Source: Oscillospiraceae bacterium
GTDB taxonomy: Bacteria > Bacillota > Clostridia > Oscillospirales > Acutalibacteraceae
Length of the DNA: 64,000 nucleotides
Direction of reading: 5' to 3'
NCBI GenBank assembly: GCA_031268095.1
Contig: JAIRXU010000017.1
Coordinates: 186,001 to 250,000 of the forward strand
Shown: piece after piece, positions 35,383-45,369 of the stretch
Layout of the letters: the number at the start of each line of letters is the position of its first letter
How positions within the stretch are numbered: the first letter of the stretch is position 1
Made by a program: the position numbers and the translations under genes
Notes under the pieces: model-generated
Seen by the model: only the letters and a program-made list of their open reading frames with translations
What the model was told of the DNA's origin: nothing
Databases searched by the model: none

Positions 35383-37218
35383 ATGAACCGGCAAATTACA
35401 ATAGGCTCTTTATTTGACGGCATAGGAGGCTTCCCCTATGCCGCTTCATTTTACGGAATAAAGGCTGTATGGGCGAGTGAAATACTGCCCTGCGCCATTT
35501 CCGTGACCCGCCGCCATTTTCCCGATATGCTCCATGTCGGGGACATAACGAAATTGAGCGGCGCGCTGTTGCCGCCCGTGGACATTATAACCTTCGGCAG
35601 CCCTTGTCAGGATTTATCCGTGGCAAAGGGACACCGTGACGGTTTATCGGGCGAACGCAGCGGACTTTTTACGGAAGCAATCAGAATCATAAAGGAAATG
35701 AGGGAATCAACACATGGACAATACCCGCGTTTCGCCGTCTGGGAAAACGTGCCCGGAGCTTTTCATTCCCGGCATGGGAGTGACTTTAAGACTGTGCTTG
35801 AAGCGTTCACAGACTGCGAAATTTCAATGCCTCCATCCGGCAGATGGGCGAGTGCCGGTATGGTACGAGGGCGAAGCGTTGACCTTGCTTGGTGCGTGTA
35901 CAACGCCGCCGAGTTTGGGCTTGCCCAAAGACGCAAAAGAATCTTTCTTGTCGCAGATTTTGGAGGAACGGGCGCAGGAAAAATACTCTTTATCCCCAAA
36001 GGCCTGCCGCGGCATTTTGCGGCGGGCGGAAAAGAGAGGGAAAGCGTTGCCGCCCCTTCTGCTGGAAGCTCTGACCTATCAAACGCAAAAGGGATAAACG
36101 GCAATATCGCCGGAACATTGGACGCCCATTACAACAAAGGCGCAGGTATGCGCGGCGGAACGGAGCGTGAAATTGTAGCCGCGTTTATCGGCAAAGCGTC
36201 CGCAAAAGCCCAAAGTGTCGGGTACAGCGAAAAGGTGTCGCCCACGCTCGAAACCTCCATGCCCCCGGTGACAATGCGTATTCGGGCGGGCTGTGAGGGC
36301 GGCGGCAAGGGCGCGCTTTTGCAAATAGACAAAAGCGGAACACTTGCCACGGGCAACGACCAGTATCTTTTTGCCCCCGCCGACAATCAAAGTCAGATTG
36401 AGATACTGAACGATCAAGGCGGCGCAAGCATGAGCGTTGAAAAAGGCGGACACGCGCCCACCCTGCGGCACAGCACCCACGGCAATCTTCCCGTTATCTG
36501 TGTCGCCAGCACACAGGCCGACGCTTCTGTCAATGACAATCTTTGCCCCACCATCACCGCAGCGGCGGGCATGAGCGGCAATAACAAGCCGTATGTCGTC
36601 CACCCGGAAAAATCGGGAACGCTCTGCGCTTCCGGCGCGGGGCTGAACCGACCCGGAGGGCAAGGGAGCGAAACGGAGTTATGCGTCGCTTACTGTCTGC
36701 AAGGAAATATGATAGGGCGCAAAGACGAAAACGGCCCGGAAGGAAACGGCGTAAACGAGGAAATCAGTTATACGTTAAACACAACGGATAAGCATGGTGT
36801 AGCTTATGTCATGACGACCGGCAGTTTTCCGCAAGTCTGCAAAGAACAGTCGCCTACTCTTAGCGCAAGGGATTATAAGGACGCTTCGATAGTAGCGCAC
36901 ACTTTCGGCAGCAATTCATACAGCGGATGGGACGAGGGAGCGACAGCTACATTAAAGGCTTCCGGCGGATGTTACGGCGGCGGCAGCGAAAACCTTGCCG
37001 TAATTCCCCCGCCGCCGTATATCGTTCGCCGCTTAACCCCGACAGAGTGCGAACGGCTGCAAGGTTTCCCGGACGGATGGACGGCGTATGAGGACAGCGG
37101 AAAGGAAATCAGCGACAGCAAACGCTATCAAATGCTGGGTAATTCCGTGGCGATTCCCTGTGTCGCCCATGTCATGCGCGGGATTGCGGAAGAAATCAGA
37201 CAGGGGGACACCGCATGA
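35383..37218 (+). CDS. DNA (cytosine-5) methyltransferase with long repeat-containing insertion
   Basis: IGSLFDGIGGFPYAA, FGSPCQDLSVAKG, FAVWENVPGA, QRRKRIFLVADF, LTPTECERLQGFPDGWT, MLGNSVAIP. Confidence 0.9.
   Translation: MNRQITIGSLFDGIGGFPYAASFYGIKAVWASEILPCAISVTRRHFPDMLHVGDITKLSGALLPPVDIITFGSPCQDLSVAKGHRDGLSGERSGLFTEAIRIIKEMRESTHGQYPRFAVWENVPGAFHSRHGSDFKTVLEAFTDCEISMPPSGRWASAGMVRGRSVDLAWCVYNAAEFGLAQRRKRIFLVADFGGTGAGKILFIPKGLPRHFAAGGKERESVAAPSAGSSDLSNAKGINGNIAGTLDAHYNKGAGMRGGTEREIVAAFIGKASAKAQSVGYSEKVSPTLETSMPPVTMRIRAGCEGGGKGALLQIDKSGTLATGNDQYLFAPADNQSQIEILNDQGGASMSVEKGGHAPTLRHSTHGNLPVICVASTQADASVNDNLCPTITAAAGMSGNNKPYVVHPEKSGTLCASGAGLNRPGGQGSETELCVAYCLQGNMIGRKDENGPEGNGVNEEISYTLNTTDKHGVAYVMTTGSFPQVCKEQSPTLSARDYKDASIVAHTFGSNSYSGWDEGATATLKASGGCYGGGSENLAVIPPPPYIVRRLTPTECERLQGFPDGWTAYEDSGKEISDSKRYQMLGNSVAIPCVAHVMRGIAEEIRQGDTA
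35714..36097 (+). CDS. Overlapping second-frame ORF inside the methyltransferase (127 aa), possible overprinted gene
   Basis: Translation contains ESFLSQILEERAQEKYSLSPKACRGILRRAEKRGKALPPLLLEAL, resembling a motif remembered from phage/ICE proteins; frame +2 relative to window, MTase in frame +1. Confidence 0.4.
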   Translation: MDNTRVSPSGKTCPELFIPGMGVTLRLCLKRSQTAKFQCLHPADGRVPVWYEGEALTLLGACTTPPSLGLPKDAKESFLSQILEERAQEKYSLSPKACRGILRRAEKRGKALPPLLLEALTYQTQKG

Positions 37219-37517
37219 ACATAACCGAGGAAACGCGGCGGGAAAGCTATCACACCGTTTTGCCGACCGTCGCCATACGGCAGAACGCCGTATTAACCGT
37301 TTTGAGGGAGTGCGGGGACATGACCGCGCAGGAGCTCGCCTGTGAGCTGCACCGGCGCGGTCTTACTCCCTCCGACGAACGCAACTTTGCCGCCCCGCGC
37401 CTGACCGAGCTGAAAGAGGCCGGGAAGGTGCAAACAGTCGGTAAAAAAATATGTTGCAGATCAGGGCGTAACGTAACGCTATGGTCTGCAAGCGCAAATT
37501 TGCGCGGAAAGGAGTAA
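37215..37517 (+). CDS. Small winged-helix-like protein
   Basis: IRQNAVLTVLRECGDMTAQELACELHRRGL...AAPRLTELKEAGKV. Confidence 0.6.
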   Translation: MNITEETRRESYHTVLPTVAIRQNAVLTVLRECGDMTAQELACELHRRGLTPSDERNFAAPRLTELKEAGKVQTVGKKICCRSGRNVTLWSASANLRGKE

Positions 37518-37520
37518 TCA

Positions 37521-37961
37521 ATGCCCTATGTGCAAATACCAAAGGATTTAACAAGGGTAAAACCCAAAATCCTCTTGAACCTGACGAAACGGCAACTTAT
37601 CTGTTTTTCACTGGCGGCGGCTGTGGGCTTGCCGTTTTATTTTTTGACAAAGGGAGCAATCGGCACGTCGTTTGCCGCTTTGGGTATGCTGGTAATCATG
37701 CTGCCCTGCTTTTTTGCCGCCATGTACGAAAAGGACGGGCAGCCCTTTGAAAAAATCGTCATCACCTACATCACGGCGCGGTATCTGCGAAAGCGGACAC
37801 GCCCGTACAAAACACAAAATATTTATGCGTATCTGCAAAATGAAACGGACACGCGAAAGGAGGAACAACGCCTTGCAAAAGCACAACAACCCCAATCAGG
37901 CAAAGCGCGAAAAGGAGCGTCAAGCCCTAAACGCAAAAGCCAAAAGCGTAAAAAACGCTAA
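37521..37961 (+). CDS. PrgI family protein
   Basis: MPYVQIPKDLTRVKPKILLNLTKRQLICFSLAAAVGLPFYF; position before VirB4. Confidence 0.8.
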   Translation: MPYVQIPKDLTRVKPKILLNLTKRQLICFSLAAAVGLPFYFLTKGAIGTSFAALGMLVIMLPCFFAAMYEKDGQPFEKIVITYITARYLRKRTRPYKTQNIYAYLQNETDTRKEEQRLAKAQQPQSGKARKGASSPKRKSQKRKKR

Positions 37962-40341
37962 AAATCAACTGAAAGGCGGCGCGGCGGCGAAAAAACCGAC
38001 CGCGCCCGTTTTGATGAAGGGCGGTAAAAATCCCCGGACGGCACAGGAAACCATACCCTACAAGCGTATGCACAAGGACGGTATATGCCGGGTAACTGAC
38101 CGCTTTTACACGAAAACGGTTGAGTATCAGGACATCAATTATCAGTTAGCGCAGAACGAGGACAAAACGGCGATATTTGAATCGTGGTGCGATTTTCTGA
38201 ATTATTTTGATTCGTCCATCCGCTTCCAGCTCTCTTTTATCAATCAAGCGACCGACGCCCGGACAATGCGGAAAAGCATTGAAATTCCCCCGCAGGACGA
38301 CGCGCTCAATCACGTTCGGCTGGAGTACGCGGAAATGCTGCAAAATCAGCTTGCCAAAGGCAATAACGGCATTGTCAAAAGAAAGTATATCACGTTCGGG
38401 ATTGAAGCCGACAATTTCAAAACCGCCAAACAGCGGCTTGAACGGATTGAGCTGGATGTGATAAACAATTTCAAAACGCTGGGCGTCCGTACCCGAACCC
38501 TGACCGGGCATGAGCGGCTGGAGCTGCTGTACAATACCTTCCACGCTGACAGCAAAGAGCCGTTCCGCTTTAACTGGAACTGGATTCCGCAGAGCGGCAT
38601 GACGACCCATGACTTTATCGCCCCGACATCCTTTGACTTTCGGGAAACCCGGACATTCGGCATGGGACGCAAATTGGGCGCGGTATCGTACTTGCAGATT
38701 TTAGCCCCCGAACTGTCCGACCGTCTGCTTGCCGAGTATTTGGACGTGGACGGTGATATTATCGTCAATCTGCACGTCCGCAGTATCGACCAAAGCGAAG
38801 CTATCAAGATGGTAAAACGCAAAATCACCGATTTGGACAGCATGAAGATCGACACGCAGAAAAAAGCGTCCCGGCAGGGCTATGACTACGACCTCATGCC
38901 GACCGACCTTGTAACGTACAGCGACGAAGCCAAGCGGCTTTTGGAAGAATTGCAAAGCCGCAACGAGCGTATGTTTTTGGTTACGATCCTTGTTACCAAC
39001 CTTGCCGACAGCAAAGGAAAGCTGGAAAACGCAGTCTTTCAGGCGGCGGGCGTGGCGCAGAAATATAACTGCTCCCTGCGCCGTTTGGACTTCCAACAGG
39101 AACAGGGGCTTGTGTCCTCTTTGCCGCTGGGATTGAATCAGATACCCATTGACCGGGGACTGACGACCTCCGGCGTGGCGGTGTTCGTTCCCTTCACCTC
39201 CCAAGAGATACACATGGGCGGCGAGGCACTTTACTACGGGCGCAACGCTTTATCCAACAATATGATTATGGCGGACAGGAAGAAGCTGAAAACGCCCAAC
39301 GGCTTGATTTTAGGCACACCGGGCAGCGGAAAATCGTTTAGTGCCAAGCGGGAAATCACCAACGTAATCCTTGTTACAGACGATTCGGTGTTGATCTGCG
39401 ACCCCGAAAGTGAGTACGCCCCCGTCGTTTACACGCTGGGCGGCGCGGTTATCAAGATCAGCCCGATCAGCAAGCAATTCATAAATCCGCTGGACATCAA
39501 CATGAATTACAGCGAGGACGATAACCCTGTTGTACTTAAAAGCGACTTTGTATTGTCTTTCTTTGAGCTGATTATGGGCGGTTTAGAGCCTGTGGAGCGG
39601 ACGCTGGTTGACCGCTGTGTACGGCGTGTCTATGAGCCGTGGCTGACCGACCCCAGACCCGAAAACATCCCCATACTTGAAGATTTGTACAATATGTTGC
39701 GCTCACAGAAAGAGGACGAATCGCAGCGGATCGCCACCGCGCTTGAAATCTATGTCACGGGCAGTCTGAACGTGTTTAACAACAGGACAAACATTGACCT
39801 GACAAACCGTATTGTCTGCTTTGACATCCGGGAGCTGGGAAAAAGTCTGCGTAAAATCGCTATGTTAATCGTTCAAGACCAAGTTTGGAATCGTGTCACC
39901 GTCAACCGTTTTCAGGGCAAAAAATCCACCCGCTACTACTGCGACGAATTTCATCTGCTGTTCAAGGAGCAGCAGACGGCGGCGTACAGTACGGAAATTT
40001 GGAAGCGGTTTAGGAAATGGGGAGGTATACCGACCGGGATCACGCAAAATGTCAAGGAGCTTTTGGAGAGCGTGGAAATCGAAAACATCTTTGACAACAG
40101 CGATTTTATCTATATGCTGAACCAAGCACCCGGCGACAGGCAACGGCTGGCGAAACAGCTTAACATTTCACCGCACCAGCTATCCTATGTCACCAATTCC
40201 GGCGAGGGCGAAGGGCTGATTTATTTCGGCAATGTGATTATCCCCTTCACCGACCAATTCCCCCGTGATACGGAGCTGTACAGGATCATGTCAACAAAAT
40301 TTGAGGAAGTAAGCAAGACGGGCGAAGGTGACACGGCATGA
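37873..40341 (+). CDS. VirB4-like conjugation ATPase
   Basis: Walker A LGTPGSGKSFSAKRE; DEFHLLFKEQQTAAYS; TTG start proposed after AAAGGAGG, overlapping PrgI. Confidence 0.85.
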   Translation: MQKHNNPNQAKREKERQALNAKAKSVKNAKNQLKGGAAAKKPTAPVLMKGGKNPRTAQETIPYKRMHKDGICRVTDRFYTKTVEYQDINYQLAQNEDKTAIFESWCDFLNYFDSSIRFQLSFINQATDARTMRKSIEIPPQDDALNHVRLEYAEMLQNQLAKGNNGIVKRKYITFGIEADNFKTAKQRLERIELDVINNFKTLGVRTRTLTGHERLELLYNTFHADSKEPFRFNWNWIPQSGMTTHDFIAPTSFDFRETRTFGMGRKLGAVSYLQILAPELSDRLLAEYLDVDGDIIVNLHVRSIDQSEAIKMVKRKITDLDSMKIDTQKKASRQGYDYDLMPTDLVTYSDEAKRLLEELQSRNERMFLVTILVTNLADSKGKLENAVFQAAGVAQKYNCSLRRLDFQQEQGLVSSLPLGLNQIPIDRGLTTSGVAVFVPFTSQEIHMGGEALYYGRNALSNNMIMADRKKLKTPNGLILGTPGSGKSFSAKREITNVILVTDDSVLICDPESEYAPVVYTLGGAVIKISPISKQFINPLDINMNYSEDDNPVVLKSDFVLSFFELIMGGLEPVERTLVDRCVRRVYEPWLTDPRPENIPILEDLYNMLRSQKEDESQRIATALEIYVTGSLNVFNNRTNIDLTNRIVCFDIRELGKSLRKIAMLIVQDQVWNRVTVNRFQGKKSTRYYCDEFHLLFKEQQTAAYSTEIWKRFRKWGGIPTGITQNVKELLESVEIENIFDNSDFIYMLNQAPGDRQRLAKQLNISPHQLSYVTNSGEGEGLIYFGNVIIPFTDQFPRDTELYRIMSTKFEEVSKTGEGDTA

Positions 40342-42287
40342 GCGATAAAAAGCTGAAAGCCGCCGATAAAACCGTTCAGAAAATGAGCCGCGAAGGGCTT
40401 GTGGAGCAGAACCTATCCACCGGCGCGACCGAGCGCGTGAGTAAACGGGAACAGGATTTTAAGGTGGGCGGATCTTCCGACAAACAAAAACCGGCGGAAC
40501 AGCCCCGCCCCGCCATATCGCAATCCCACGCGAATGTACAAACGGCGGCAGCGGCGGCGTTGCATAAACCCGACACGCCCCGCACAAACAATCCCCGCGC
40601 CGCGCCGGTGACGCAGAGCGCGGCAACGGGCAAGCCGTCCGATCACGAACACAAACCCCGAATAAAGCCGGACGCACAGGACACGGGAGCGGCAACCGTT
40701 AATCCCCCCGCCGCTCCCTCCGGCGATACCCCTACCGTAAAATATACGCGGGAATCGAAGCTGCGCCATGCCGAAGCGACGGTTGAAAAAACCGATAAAA
40801 AGCTGGAAAAGGTACGCAAGAAACAGCCCCATAAAAAGCGGCTTGTTTCGGAAAAGGTGCTTGACGAAAAAACGCAAAAGCCCAAAACCCGGCTGTATTT
40901 TGAGGATGTTCCCGCCGCCGCGAAAAAATCAAAGCTGATAACCTCCGGCGTAAAAGCGGCGGGCGGTATGGCCGCGCTGGGCGTTCACCGAAAGCTGTAT
41001 CAAGCCGAGTATGACAATGCGGGCGTGAAAGCGGCGCACCGTTCCGAAATGGCCGGGGAAACCGCATTGCGGGCGGCGAACCGTTATCGCCGCGCCCGTC
41101 CGCAAAGACTGGCGAAAAAAGCGGTACGGCTGGAAAAGAAAGCGGCGAAAGCACAGGCTAATCTGCGCTTTGAAAAAGCCGTCAAAAAGAATCCCGCCCT
41201 TGCCAAGCAAAGCGCGTTGCGAAAATTTATGCACAAAAAGAAATTGCAGCGCAAGTACATCAAGCAGGCGCAGAAACAGGCGAAAAAGGCGGCTAAAAAA
41301 ACGGCGGAGGAAACCGCAAAGACGACCAAGCGGCTTGTGCTGTTTATCGCCCGTCACCCAATCGCTACGCTGATAATCGCCGGACTGCTGATCCTGATTC
41401 TGTGTTTTCAATCCTGCATGAACAGCGGCTTTATCATGATCGGCGGCGTTGGCAGCACGTTTTCGGGCTTCTACCCGGCGCAGGACTATGACATCAACCA
41501 AGCGGAGCTGTACTATACGGAAAAGGAAACGAATTTACAGATTGCGGCAAAAAAGCTGGAAACGGACAATCCGGGCTACGACGAGTACCGCTATGTCGGG
41601 GAAACCTCACACGATCCCTTTGAGCTGATGGCATATTTGAGCGCGGTGTACGGCGAATTTACCTTTAACACCGTAAAGCCCCATTTGGACGCACTTTTCA
41701 ACGAGCAATACGTCCTGTCAAGCCGAGAGATCACCGAAACACGGACGGACGCGGACGGCAACGAATACGAGGTGAAAATCCTTGAAATCACCGTTACCAA
41801 TCAACCGTTGGCGCGGCTCACCGCCCCCAAGATGAACGACGAGCAGACGCAGATGTATTTGACCTATCTCTACACACACGGCGGGCGTTTCTATTTCGCG
41901 CCCCCTGTTGTCGGATGGACGGCGAAGCAATCAGACCGCTACGGCTGGCGCGTTCACCCGATCACCGGCGCGAAAGACTTTCACGACGCGGCGGACATTG
42001 CCCTGCCTGTGGGTACGCCCGTTTATGCCGTTCAAAACGGAACGGTAACAGCGGCGGGTACAGACGGCGGGTACGGTATTCGTGTCATTGTCGAGAGCAG
42101 CGACGGGCTGAAATCCCTGTACGCCCATTTAGACCGTGTTTCCGTTCGTGTCGGGCAGACCGTCGAATACGGTACGGAAATCGGAAGGAGCGGCAACACC
42201 GGCACAAGCACAGGAGCGCACCTGCACCTGTCCGTTTATAAAAACGGGCAATCGCTGAACCCCGCCTTTTTCGTCGATCCCGGCTAA
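40338..42287 (+). CDS. Membrane-anchored M23 family peptidoglycan hydrolase of the conjugation module
   Basis: Basic N-terminal region, one TM, C-terminal M23 (GWRVHPITGAKDFHDAADIALPVGTPVYAVQNGTV ... GAHLHLSVYKNG). Confidence 0.85.
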   Translation: MSDKKLKAADKTVQKMSREGLVEQNLSTGATERVSKREQDFKVGGSSDKQKPAEQPRPAISQSHANVQTAAAAALHKPDTPRTNNPRAAPVTQSAATGKPSDHEHKPRIKPDAQDTGAATVNPPAAPSGDTPTVKYTRESKLRHAEATVEKTDKKLEKVRKKQPHKKRLVSEKVLDEKTQKPKTRLYFEDVPAAAKKSKLITSGVKAAGGMAALGVHRKLYQAEYDNAGVKAAHRSEMAGETALRAANRYRRARPQRLAKKAVRLEKKAAKAQANLRFEKAVKKNPALAKQSALRKFMHKKKLQRKYIKQAQKQAKKAAKKTAEETAKTTKRLVLFIARHPIATLIIAGLLILILCFQSCMNSGFIMIGGVGSTFSGFYPAQDYDINQAELYYTEKETNLQIAAKKLETDNPGYDEYRYVGETSHDPFELMAYLSAVYGEFTFNTVKPHLDALFNEQYVLSSREITETRTDADGNEYEVKILEITVTNQPLARLTAPKMNDEQTQMYLTYLYTHGGRFYFAPPVVGWTAKQSDRYGWRVHPITGAKDFHDAADIALPVGTPVYAVQNGTVTAAGTDGGYGIRVIVESSDGLKSLYAHLDRVSVRVGQTVEYGTEIGRSGNTGTSTGAHLHLSVYKNGQSLNPAFFVDPG

Positions 42288-42321
42288 CCCCAAAAAAATA
42301 TAAAGGAGCTGATTTTATCCC

Positions 42322-42609
42322 ATGACAAAGATTGAGCGCATTGACGCTGAAATCCTGAAAGCGCGTGAGAAGATCGCGGAACAACACGCGAAAATCCGAA
42401 CGCTGGAAGGACAGAAAAATGACGAGGAAAACGCCCTGATCGTACAAATGGTACGAAAAATGCGTTTGTCCCCCGCCGAGCTGGAACGGTTTTTAGACCG
42501 TCACAAAAACAGCCTGACGAACCCCACAAAAACGCCGCCGGTATTCCCTGCGGCACAAATAAATCCTACGAATTTATCTAAAAAAGAAAGTGAGGAAAAT
42601 CCCCAATGA
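42322..42609 (+). CDS. DUF4315 family protein
   Basis: MTKIERIDAEILKAREKIAEQHAKIRTLEGQKNDEENALIVQMVRKMRLSPAELERFL. Confidence 0.8.
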   Translation: MTKIERIDAEILKAREKIAEQHAKIRTLEGQKNDEENALIVQMVRKMRLSPAELERFLDRHKNSLTNPTKTPPVFPAAQINPTNLSKKESEENPQ

Positions 42610-43283
42610 AATCCAAAAAAATAACCCGTACTCTGGCGGCGGTTTTAACAATCGCCGCCCTTTTCCTTTTTACGGCGGCTATCCCCCTGACGGCATACGC
42701 CGCGCCGGAGGACGAAACGGTATCGACCCAAACCCCCGCCGAAAGCGCAACCCCTACCGAGAGCCAGCCACCGTCTGAAAGTGTCCCCGTTGTCCCGGAC
42801 GGCGCGACCCCGCCGTATCATTCCACCGGCAATATCGTTGAAAATGTGCGGCAAGGCAGCGCGGATGATACCGGCTTGCAGTTTGTCATTTTCAAGAGCG
42901 ATTCCGGCAAGATTTTTTATCTTGTTATCGACTACGACAAGAGCAGCGACAACGTGTATTTGCTTACCGAAGTGGGCGAAAACGACCTGCTGAATCTTGT
43001 TGAGGTGGACGCGAACGGAAACCCCGTAACCCCACCGGCAAGCGGCAGCGGACAGCAGAACAACAACAGTCAGCAGACCGAAACCCCCGCGAAGAACAGC
43101 AACGCCGGACTGATCGTGCTTATTATCGCGGTGCTGGGGATCGGCGGCGCGGCGTTCTATTTCTTCAAGCGTAAAAAGGGAGCAAACAAGCCCTTGAAAG
43201 CGGCTGATTTTGACTTTGACGACGAGGACGAGGACGACGAGCCGACCGTGAATGAGGACGAACAGGAGGACGGCGACGAATGA
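42606..43283 (+). CDS. DUF4366 family membrane protein
   Basis: Signal peptide, CBM-like region FVIFKSDSGKIFYLVIDYDKSSDNVYLLTEV, C-terminal TM and acidic tail. Confidence 0.8.
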   Translation: MKSKKITRTLAAVLTIAALFLFTAAIPLTAYAAPEDETVSTQTPAESATPTESQPPSESVPVVPDGATPPYHSTGNIVENVRQGSADDTGLQFVIFKSDSGKIFYLVIDYDKSSDNVYLLTEVGENDLLNLVEVDANGNPVTPPASGSGQQNNNSQQTETPAKNSNAGLIVLIIAVLGIGGAAFYFFKRKKGANKPLKAADFDFDDEDEDDEPTVNEDEQEDGDE

Positions 43284-45367
43284 AATTAGTCATTGCGGAA
43301 AAGCCCAGCGTGGCGTTATCCATTGCGTCGGTGATCGGCGCAAACACAAAACAGGACGGCTACATGGAAGGTAACGGCTACCTTGTAAGCTGGTGCTACG
43401 GGCATTTGGTGGAGCTGGCGGACGCCGCCGCCTACAATGAGCGGTACGCAAAATGGGTAAAGGACGATTTACCTATTCTGCCGGAGCTGTGGCAGTACGC
43501 CGTTACAAGGGACAAGAAAAAGCAGTTTGACATTTTGGCGGGACTGATGAAGGACAAGCGCGTACAATCCCTTGTCTGCGCCACCGATGCGGGGCGTGAG
43601 GGTGAGCTTATCTTCCGGCTTGTCTATGAAAAAGCCGGGTGCAAAAAACCATTTGAGCGTTTATGGATTTCCAGCATGGAGGACAAGGCGATTAAAGACG
43701 GATTCGACCGCCTGAAACCCGGTGCGGATTATGATAACCTTTACGCTTCCGCACTCTGCCGTTCACAGGCGGACTGGCTTGTGGGGATTAATGCCACACG
43801 CCTTTTCTCTGTGCTGTACGGCGCAGTCCTGACTGTGGGGCGGGTGCAATCGCCCACGCTGGCAATGCTGACCGAACGGGCGGCGCAGATTGCCGGATTC
43901 AAGAAAGAGAAATATTACAAGGTACACATCAATCCGGGCGATACCGACGCTGTGAGCGAAAATATCAAAACCAAAGCGGAAGCGGATAAGCTGCGGGCGG
44001 CTTGCGATAAACAGCAAGCCGTTTGCCGTTCCGTCAAGACGGAAAAGAAAACCGTCAACCCGCCCCGTCTGTTTGACCTCACCGCATTACAGCGTGAAGC
44101 GAACAAAATCTACGGCTACACCGCCCAGCAGACCCTTGACTACGCGCAAAGCCTTTACGAAAAAAAGCTGATAACCTATCCCCGGACGGACAGCCAATAC
44201 CTGACCGCCGACATGGGCGACACCGCCGCAAAGGTTATCGCGCTGGTAAAGGAAAAAATCTTATTCGGGGAGCGTTCCGACTTCACGCCGGATATTCTCC
44301 GTGTGACGGATGATAAAAAGGTGTCCGACCATCACGCAATCATCCCCACGGCGGAGCTTATGAAAACATCCGTTGAAGCTATCCCCGAAGCCGAGGGTAA
44401 TATCCTCTGTCTGATTGCGGCGCGTTTGCTCTGCGCCACCGCCGCCCCGCACGTTTATGAAGCGGTTACGGCTGAATTTGACTGCGCTAAAAACGTGTTT
44501 ACAGCAAAAGGGCGAACAGTTATATCGGACGGCTGGAAAAGCATTGACGCCTCTTTCCGAAACGGCCTGAAAAACAAGCCGGACAGCGAGGAAAAAGAGG
44601 GCGAAAAAACCTTGCCCCTGCTGACCGAGGGACAGATTTTTGACAGCGTGGACGCTGCCGTTTCCGAGCATACCACAACGCCCCCGAAAGCGTACACCGA
44701 GGACACGCTGCTGGCGGCAATGGAACGTGCCGGGAATGAGGACACCGACGCTGACGCCGAGCGGCGCGGATTGGGAACACCCGCCACCCGCGCCGGTATC
44801 ATTGAAAAGCTGGTGCAGAAGGGCTTTGTCAAGCGTGAAAAGCGGCAGCTAATCCCTACTGACAAGGGTATCAATCTGATTAAGGTTTTGCCCGAAAATC
44901 TGACCTCCCCCAAGCTGACGGCGGAGTGGGAAAATGCCCTGACCGAGATTGCGAAGGGCAAGACCGCCGCACCGGAATTTATGGCGGGGATCGCCGCGCT
45001 GACCCGTTCGCTGGTACAGGACAACGCTACCCCGGCTGATAACCTGAAAGAACTGTTTGCCCCCGCAAGAAAGCCGCTGGGCGTTTGCCCCCGCTGCGGT
45101 ACGAATGTCTATGAGGGTAAGCGGAATTTTTATTGCGGGAATCGGGAGTGCCGTTTTGTGATGTGGAAGGACGACAGGTTTTTTACTTCCAAAGGAAAAA
45201 CGCTGACGGCGGAGCTGGCGGGGAAATTGTTGAAGGACGGCAAGGCGGCGGTTAAGGGCTTGACTTCCAAAGCCGGGAAACCGTATGACGCGGTTGTGCT
45301 GCTTGCCGACACTGGGGAGAAATATGTCAATTTCAAACTGGACTTCCCCGATAAAAAGGACGGTTGA
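43280..45367 (+). CDS. topB: DNA topoisomerase III
   Basis: LVIAEKPSVALSIASVIGA, CATDAGREGELIFRLVYEKA, LITYPRTDSQYL, GLGTPATRAGIIEKL. Confidence 0.95.
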   Translation: MKLVIAEKPSVALSIASVIGANTKQDGYMEGNGYLVSWCYGHLVELADAAAYNERYAKWVKDDLPILPELWQYAVTRDKKKQFDILAGLMKDKRVQSLVCATDAGREGELIFRLVYEKAGCKKPFERLWISSMEDKAIKDGFDRLKPGADYDNLYASALCRSQADWLVGINATRLFSVLYGAVLTVGRVQSPTLAMLTERAAQIAGFKKEKYYKVHINPGDTDAVSENIKTKAEADKLRAACDKQQAVCRSVKTEKKTVNPPRLFDLTALQREANKIYGYTAQQTLDYAQSLYEKKLITYPRTDSQYLTADMGDTAAKVIALVKEKILFGERSDFTPDILRVTDDKKVSDHHAIIPTAELMKTSVEAIPEAEGNILCLIAARLLCATAAPHVYEAVTAEFDCAKNVFTAKGRTVISDGWKSIDASFRNGLKNKPDSEEKEGEKTLPLLTEGQIFDSVDAAVSEHTTTPPKAYTEDTLLAAMERAGNEDTDADAERRGLGTPATRAGIIEKLVQKGFVKREKRQLIPTDKGINLIKVLPENLTSPKLTAEWENALTEIAKGKTAAPEFMAGIAALTRSLVQDNATPADNLKELFAPARKPLGVCPRCGTNVYEGKRNFYCGNRECRFVMWKDDRFFTSKGKTLTAELAGKLLKDGKAAVKGLTSKAGKPYDAVVLLADTGEKYVNFKLDFPDKKDG

Positions 45368-45369
45368 GT

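Noticed and set aside
37714-37872. N-terminal extension of the VirB4 ORF as listed in the ORF track
   Set aside because: Overlaps prgI out of frame and lacks an RBS; the TTG at 37873 after AAAGGAGG is more likely.
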